DNA from: CAZELM01 sp964512995
GTDB lineage: Bacteria > CSSED10-310
DNA: 49,784 bases
Assembly (NCBI GenBank): GCA_964512995.1
Contig: CAZELM010000034.1
Span: forward strand, 1 to 49,784
Reading direction: 5' to 3'
The position numbers and the translations under genes were made by a program. Positions 45,590 through 49,784 of this stretch are shown here, piece after piece; position 1 is the stretch's first letter, and each line of letters begins with the position of its first letter. The notes below the pieces were generated by a model. The model did no database searches, was not told the DNA's origin, and saw nothing but the letters and a program-made list of their open reading frames with translations.

Positions 45590-47101
45590 ATGATCCATGA
45601 TCGTTTATGCGGGATCTTGCTGCATCCCACATCTTTACCAGGACCCTATGGAATTGGGAGTCTTGGTGAAAATGCCCGGACATTCGTCGACATCCTTCAT
45701 CAATCGGAGGTTGGTATTTGGCAGATACTGCCATTGGGTCCTACCGGATATGGAGACTCCCCATACCAATGTTTTTCGGCATTTGCGGGGAATCCCCTGC
45801 TGATTGATCTGGATGATATGGTAAAACAGGGGATACTCACCCAACAATCCATAAACACTCCCCCGGTATTTCCGGACCACATGACCCATTACGAAACTAC
45901 CCGAACGTTCAAGCTGGCATGTTTACAGGAAGCATATCTCGCATTTCGATCAATGCATGGCCAACAGGAACATTCCTATGTGCGTTTTCTTGAGGAACAA
46001 AGCGGATGGATCAAGGACTATGCCCTATTTCAGGCATTGAAAAAAAATCATGGCGATCAGGCATGGACCTCCTGGACACAGGAATATCGCAATCGGGATC
46101 CCATCGCACTGGCTCGTGCGGAATCGGAATTTTCTGATATCATTCAGTTTCACTATTTTCTGCAATATCAGTTTTTCATGCAATGGAAAGCACTCCACAC
46201 CTATGCATCGACTCATCAGATTCAAATATTGGGAGACATGCCCATTTTCACATCACATGATTCAGCAGATGTGTGGGCGCATCCGGATCTGTTCGATCTC
46301 AATGCGGATGGAACGCCACGAGTCGTAGCTGGCGTACCCCCGGATTACTTCAGCAAAACCGGACAACGGTGGGGAAATCCTCTTTATCGCTGGGAAGCTC
46401 TTAAGTCCCAGCATTATCAATGGTGGATTGATCGTTTCACGACGCTGCTGCACCTGGTCGACAGCATCCGGATCGATCACTTCCGCGGATTTGAAAGCTA
46501 TTGGGAAATTCCCTCAGCAGATCCGACCGCCCGGAATGGGAAATGGGTGGAAGGTCCCGGAACTGACTTTTTTGAAACGGTCCTGAAACAGATCGGAAAA
46601 GTGCCCATCATTGCAGAAGATCTGGGTGTCATCACACCGGAAGTCGTTGCATTACGGGATGCATTTCACTTTCCCGGTATGAAAATACTCCAATTCGCAT
46701 TCGGTTCCGGACCCAATAATCCATATCTGCCCCATCAATATTCAACACCAAACTGTGTCGTTTATACCGGCACGCACGACAATGATACCACTCCGGGTTG
46801 GATGAAAAGCCATAAACGATCCCAATGGCTTCCAATCTCCAAACAAATCGAACAGTATATCGGATATAAACCGTCCAATATCTCGATGGCACTGATGCGG
46901 CTGGCATTCCAATCGATCGCACGATGGGCCATTGTTCCGGCTCAAGATATTCTGAATATCGGTTCTGAGGGGAGGATGAATTTCCCTGGAAAACCGGAGG
47001 GGAATTGGCAGTGGCGTTTACGTGATTTTACTGAATTGCGTTTAAAATCAAATGAGTTAAAAGAACTGATACAAACCTTCGGACGCTCCCCCGCTGCTTG
47101 A
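45590..47101 (+). CDS. malQ: 4-alpha-glucanotransferase (amylomaltase, GH77)
   Basis: 503 residues, the usual size for GH77. LLHPTSLPGPYGIGSLGE opens the protein. The catalytic residues fit the family numbering: Asp296 (nucleophile, RIDHFRG), Glu343 (acid/base, IIAEDLGVI), Asp397 (THDNDTT). WQILPLGPTGYGDSPYQ is the second signature. The enzyme rearranges alpha-1,4-glucans in glycogen or maltodextrin metabolism. A hairpin with its SD in the loop lies just before the start. Confidence 0.95.
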   Translation: MIHDRLCGILLHPTSLPGPYGIGSLGENARTFVDILHQSEVGIWQILPLGPTGYGDSPYQCFSAFAGNPLLIDLDDMVKQGILTQQSINTPPVFPDHMTHYETTRTFKLACLQEAYLAFRSMHGQQEHSYVRFLEEQSGWIKDYALFQALKKNHGDQAWTSWTQEYRNRDPIALARAESEFSDIIQFHYFLQYQFFMQWKALHTYASTHQIQILGDMPIFTSHDSADVWAHPDLFDLNADGTPRVVAGVPPDYFSKTGQRWGNPLYRWEALKSQHYQWWIDRFTTLLHLVDSIRIDHFRGFESYWEIPSADPTARNGKWVEGPGTDFFETVLKQIGKVPIIAEDLGVITPEVVALRDAFHFPGMKILQFAFGSGPNNPYLPHQYSTPNCVVYTGTHDNDTTPGWMKSHKRSQWLPISKQIEQYIGYKPSNISMALMRLAFQSIARWAIVPAQDILNIGSEGRMNFPGKPEGNWQWRLRDFTELRLKSNELKELIQTFGRSPAA

Positions 47102-47118
47102 TTTCCGATCGGATCAGT

Positions 47119-47143
47119 GGAGTGATCACACTGAAATCACTCC
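47119..47143. terminator. Possible bidirectional terminator between convergent genes
   Basis: GGAGTGAT (47119-47126), loop of 9 nt, ATCACTCC (47136-47143), then CTTT. It sits between the malQ stop and the end of the convergent HD gene, 15 bp after the malQ end. Confidence 0.5.
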
Positions 47144-47192
47144 CTTTGAGACAGCACCTGATTCGCATCAGGTCATCGAACGGACGATCACG

Positions 47193-48548
47193 TCATTCTT
47201 CCGGATTATTCGATGCAATGTCTTCAGAAAACAACGAAAGCTGACCTTTTTGGATCAGTGGAAGCTCGTTTTCCAGCCCGAACAGCTCTCGGCAGGCAGC
47301 GGATATTGCTGAAAACCGTTGCGAGTATTCCGGATCGATCAGCACATAAAACTTCCACAGAGTGCTGAATCTTTCCTGAAGCGACATGATCTCCCGGTTT
47401 TTCCATCTGTCCAGAGGACGAGCCAAACCGGAATCCACCTTCACCAGAACATTGGCTTCCTTGAAATTCATTGCCGGGGGAGGCGCATAAATAATGACTG
47501 ATTCATGCGGGATCTTGGAAGCTCTTGCGATCTTTTTCTCTGCAGTTCCACGTTCTCCCCTCAGATTCAGATGATACTGATCCGAAAGCTCCTTTCGTTG
47601 CTCCATTCGCAGATTCCTGTCGGTCAATACATAACACCGTTTATAAAGAGCCCGACTCTTCCAGTGTGAAAGAAGATGCTTCATGACACGGTCTGATCCA
47701 AATTGATTTTCGAGGAGAAAAACCAAAGCATCATCACCGATCTGAAAGAGATTATCGACCTTGAATCCAATATTGACCGCTCGCTCTACAGCACGCGAAA
47801 GCATAGCGCCTGCTGCGATTTTTGCGTGATGATAATACACTCTTTCGGTTAAAAAATACCGAATCCGGAGCAGATGAATGACTTCGGAAAAAGCATCGTG
47901 CCGAAACAGGCCATCTTTCTGAAGATTCAATATCAGCTTGCCATCCTCTACCTGGAAATATCGGAAAATGCGGTCATCATAGTCCATATTCAATCCGCAG
48001 TAGATTGCGTCTCGGCGGAGATAATCCAGCAGGTCTGCACAGATCGTATGGGAAATAATCTGTGATGGGTAAGATTCCTGTGGGACATGAATATCAACGG
48101 GAGATAGAAGCATCAGAACACGCTCCAGTATTCCAGCATCAGCCAGATATTCTCCAATGACACTTCCGGAGATGAGATGATGGAGTCGCACGGGGTCCAT
48201 ATCATGGCGGGGAAAAATACGTCGCTCATCTTCCAAGGTATGCCCGAATGGGATATGAGTGACATCATGAAGCAATGCCGCAACCGGGATAGCAACCTGA
48301 TCCATATCGGAGATTTGAACATTACCATTTCGAGTCACAGCGTTCATGATTTGCTTCGCCATGAAACAGGTTCCGAGTGAATGTTCGAATCGCGTATGAA
48401 CCGCTCCCGGGAAAACCAAATACGAAGCGCCCAATTGGCGGATACACCTCAACCGCTGCATGATTGCAGTGTCCATTATCTTTGTTTCGAGCCCGGAGAA
48501 GGGCAGGTCTCCATGCACCGGATCACGAATGATTTTTTTGATCTCCAT
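47193..48548 (-). CDS. HD-domain phosphohydrolase (SAMHD1/dGTPase-like)
   Basis: 451 residues. The start MEIKKIIRDPVHGDLPFSGLE and the HD residues match: VHTRFEHSLG (first His), LLHDVTHIPFGHTLE (HD motif), and DLLDYLRRDAIYCGL (third Asp). Such proteins hydrolyse deoxynucleotides or phosphorylated substrates with a metal ion. SAMHD1-like and dNTPase family. ATG 48548 follows GGGGG with a 7-nt spacer; an in-frame TTG at 48551 is nearby. It is divergent from the transaldolase gene. Confidence 0.85.
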   Translation of the reverse strand: MEIKKIIRDPVHGDLPFSGLETKIMDTAIMQRLRCIRQLGASYLVFPGAVHTRFEHSLGTCFMAKQIMNAVTRNGNVQISDMDQVAIPVAALLHDVTHIPFGHTLEDERRIFPRHDMDPVRLHHLISGSVIGEYLADAGILERVLMLLSPVDIHVPQESYPSQIISHTICADLLDYLRRDAIYCGLNMDYDDRIFRYFQVEDGKLILNLQKDGLFRHDAFSEVIHLLRIRYFLTERVYYHHAKIAAGAMLSRAVERAVNIGFKVDNLFQIGDDALVFLLENQFGSDRVMKHLLSHWKSRALYKRCYVLTDRNLRMEQRKELSDQYHLNLRGERGTAEKKIARASKIPHESVIIYAPPPAMNFKEANVLVKVDSGLARPLDRWKNREIMSLQERFSTLWKFYVLIDPEYSQRFSAISAACRELFGLENELPLIQKGQLSLFSEDIASNNPEE

Positions 48549-48696
48549 CAATCAACCCCCTTTCTGCAATCCCATAGTACGACAGATTGAGGCATTGGAA
48601 AATTTTTTTCTGGAAATCGCGCATCTTACATATTCGTTATCGACATCTCGAAATTGTTCAGATCGATTCAATGATGGATCTGCAACTATTTCATCC

Positions 48697-48702
48697 TATA
48701 AT
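48697..48702 (+). promoter_or_regulatory. TATAAT -10 element upstream of the transaldolase gene
   Basis: TATAAT at 48697-48702, 88 bp before the GTG start. The matching -35 is poor (ATGGAT). A second TATAAT at 48764-48769 is too close to the SD to be useful. Confidence 0.3.
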
Positions 48703-48789
48703 AGAATGAACAATATCCCGTTTGATCAGATGTGAATGGGAAAAATCAGAAACTGGAATCAACTATAATAAAATTGAAGGAGATCAACC

Positions 48790-49434
48790 GTGAAATTCTT
48801 TTTGGATACCGCAATCATCGATGAAATCCGGGATGCAGCAGAAACAGGATTGATCGATGGTGTAACAACAAACCCCAGCCTTGTGGCACAATCGGGGAGA
48901 AATTATACACAGGTGCTAAAGGAAATAACCCAGATTGTCAATGGACCGATTTCAGCAGAGGTGTTGTCATTGGATGCTCAGGGAATGGTCGAGGAAGGAA
49001 AGAAATTGGCTGGCATCCATCACAACATCGTCATAAAACTTCCGATGACCGATGCCGGTGTTCTGGCAGCCAATGAACTTCTATCCAATGACATCCATAT
49101 CAACATGACACTGATATTTTCTCCGGTTCAGGCATTGATCTGTGGAAAACTGGGCGTCGATTTTGTCAGTCCATTTATTGGCAGATTGGATGATGTCTCG
49201 CAGTCCGGGATGGATCTGGTGTCTGATATTCTCACCATTTACGATCACTATGGATTTGACACAGAGGTTTTGGTGGCATCAGTACGACACCCGATGCATG
49301 TTCTCGAAGCAGCCAGGATGGGAGCGCACATTGCTACAATGCCGTTTAAGGTATTCAAGCAGTTGACGAAACACCCGCTAACGGATATCGGTGTTCAAAA
49401 ATTCCTCCAGGATGCTCAAAAAATACCGAAATAG
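48790..49434 (+). CDS. Transaldolase / fructose-6-phosphate aldolase (small subtype)
   Basis: 214 residues, the size of TalC/FSA rather than TalA (about 317). GTG start after AAGGAG. The Schiff-base lysine (Lys83) lies in NIVIKLPMT; the signature NMTLIFSPVQALICGKLG and FVSPFIGRLDD follow, and the opening KFFLDTA plus GVTTNPSL is typical. It would cleave or transfer dihydroxyacetone units from sugar phosphates; whether it is a transaldolase or an aldolase cannot be told from sequence. It complements the transketolase-like gene at 30439. The 100 bp between the stop and the repeat array hold nothing identifiable. Confidence 0.92.
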   Translation: MKFFLDTAIIDEIRDAAETGLIDGVTTNPSLVAQSGRNYTQVLKEITQIVNGPISAEVLSLDAQGMVEEGKKLAGIHHNIVIKLPMTDAGVLAANELLSNDIHINMTLIFSPVQALICGKLGVDFVSPFIGRLDDVSQSGMDLVSDILTIYDHYGFDTEVLVASVRHPMHVLEAARMGAHIATMPFKVFKQLTKHPLTDIGVQKFLQDAQKIPK

Positions 49435-49547
49435 CTGACGAATGGATCATTCCATCGAAATCTTCCGAAATAATGCATCCACATTCCGCCATCCAACCCG
49501 GTTACGTTTGATTGCCGAATCATTGCCCGGAAGCGGCTGATTTAACA

Positions 49548-49784
49548 CCCGACAAAGAAATCTGACAGCGCGTAAATCCAGTCTCACACACCTGACAAAG
49601 GGATCTGACAGTGCGTAAATCCAATCTCACACACCTGACAAAGAGATCTGACAGCGTGTAAATCCAGTCTCACACACCTGACAAAGGGATCTGACAGTGC
49701 GTAAATCCAATCTCACACACCTGACAAAGAGATCTGACAGCGTGTAAATCCAGTCTCACACACCTGACAAAGGGATCTGACAGT
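49548..49784. repeat. 43-bp tandem repeat array with an 86-bp higher-order period (runs off the window)
   Basis: Units start at 49548, 49591, 49634, 49677, 49720 and 49763, exactly 43 bp apart. The core is CCTGACAAAG then a short variable part and ATCTGACAG. Units 2, 4 and 6 are identical (GGG, AGTGCG), and units 3 and 5 are identical (GAG, AGCGTG), so the true period is 86 bp. 43 is not a multiple of 3, so it is not coding. It is not CRISPR: there are no variable spacers. Function unknown. Confidence 0.85.

Noticed and set aside
48764..48769. TATAAT box just before the transaldolase SD
   Set aside because: A transcript start there would fall at the SD itself, leaving almost no leader.
49548..49784. 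CRISPR array
   Set aside because: The period is a constant 43 bp with no unique spacers and no cas genes nearby.

Overview
The window looks like chromosomal DNA from an uncultured, free-living Gram-negative (diderm) bacterium. It carries an LptD outer-membrane LPS exporter, a lipobox lipoprotein, a PBP5-type carboxypeptidase, an L,D-transpeptidase-fold protein and several large secreted proteins. No rRNA, tRNA, CRISPR array, transposase, integrase or phage module is visible. Gene content (DUF4416, DUF4388 regulators, collagen-like fibres, PKD/alpha-toroid surface proteins) fits a poorly sampled candidate phylum, but the sequence alone does not let me name it. Two 100-N runs are assembly gaps, and both fall inside in-frame repeats of surface genes.

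Layout. Positions 1-7811 form a cell-surface locus. It has three paralogous secreted proteins sharing one N-terminal module (the leftmost is cut by the window edge), two of them with collagen-like G-x-y tracts, one ending in an S74-type self-cleaving chaperone. It also holds an 874-residue PKD/alpha-toroid protein with a C-terminal sorting-like tail, a 60-residue winged-helix protein and a 15-copy 21-bp minisatellite. Positions 8036-16198 (+) carry a DHH phosphoesterase, a YkgJ-type cysteine-cluster protein, a DUF488 protein, a saccharopine-dehydrogenase-like enzyme, a giant secreted beta-repeat/HEAT protein and a D-Ala-D-Ala carboxypeptidase. A CvpA/glycosyltransferase pair lies on the minus strand (16215-17905). 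Positions 18099-24793 (+) carry an ATP-grasp protein and two signalling proteins: a PAS-PAS-GGDEF cyclase and a receiver/PEP-synthase-type ATP-grasp fusion.

Positions 24894-33398 are minus-strand metabolic and envelope genes: FAD oxidoreductase, secreted beta-helix protein, fumC, YkuD-family protein, truncated metallopeptidase-like protein, transketolase-like enzyme and cupin. A PLP enzyme follows on the plus strand. Positions 35084-42757 look like one long minus-strand transcription unit: radical SAM, NAT-like acyltransferase, DUF4416, thioredoxin, accD, lptD, lipoprotein. Positions 43121-49434 carry a DUF4388 regulator with a degenerate receiver, malQ, an HD phosphohydrolase and a small transaldolase. 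The right edge is a 43-bp tandem array with an 86-bp higher-order period, cut by the window end.

How it fits together. Central carbon metabolism is represented by FumC, the transketolase-like enzyme, the transaldolase/FSA-type aldolase and MalQ. Envelope building is represented by AccD, LptD, DacA, CvpA and the YkuD protein. Signalling is notable because three separate proteins carry receiver-like domains that have lost the phospho-acceptor aspartate. The most unusual parts are the collagen-like/PKD surface locus, the beta-repeat/HEAT giant, the receiver-PPDK fusion, and a ribosome-binding site placed in the loop of a perfect hairpin before malQ.
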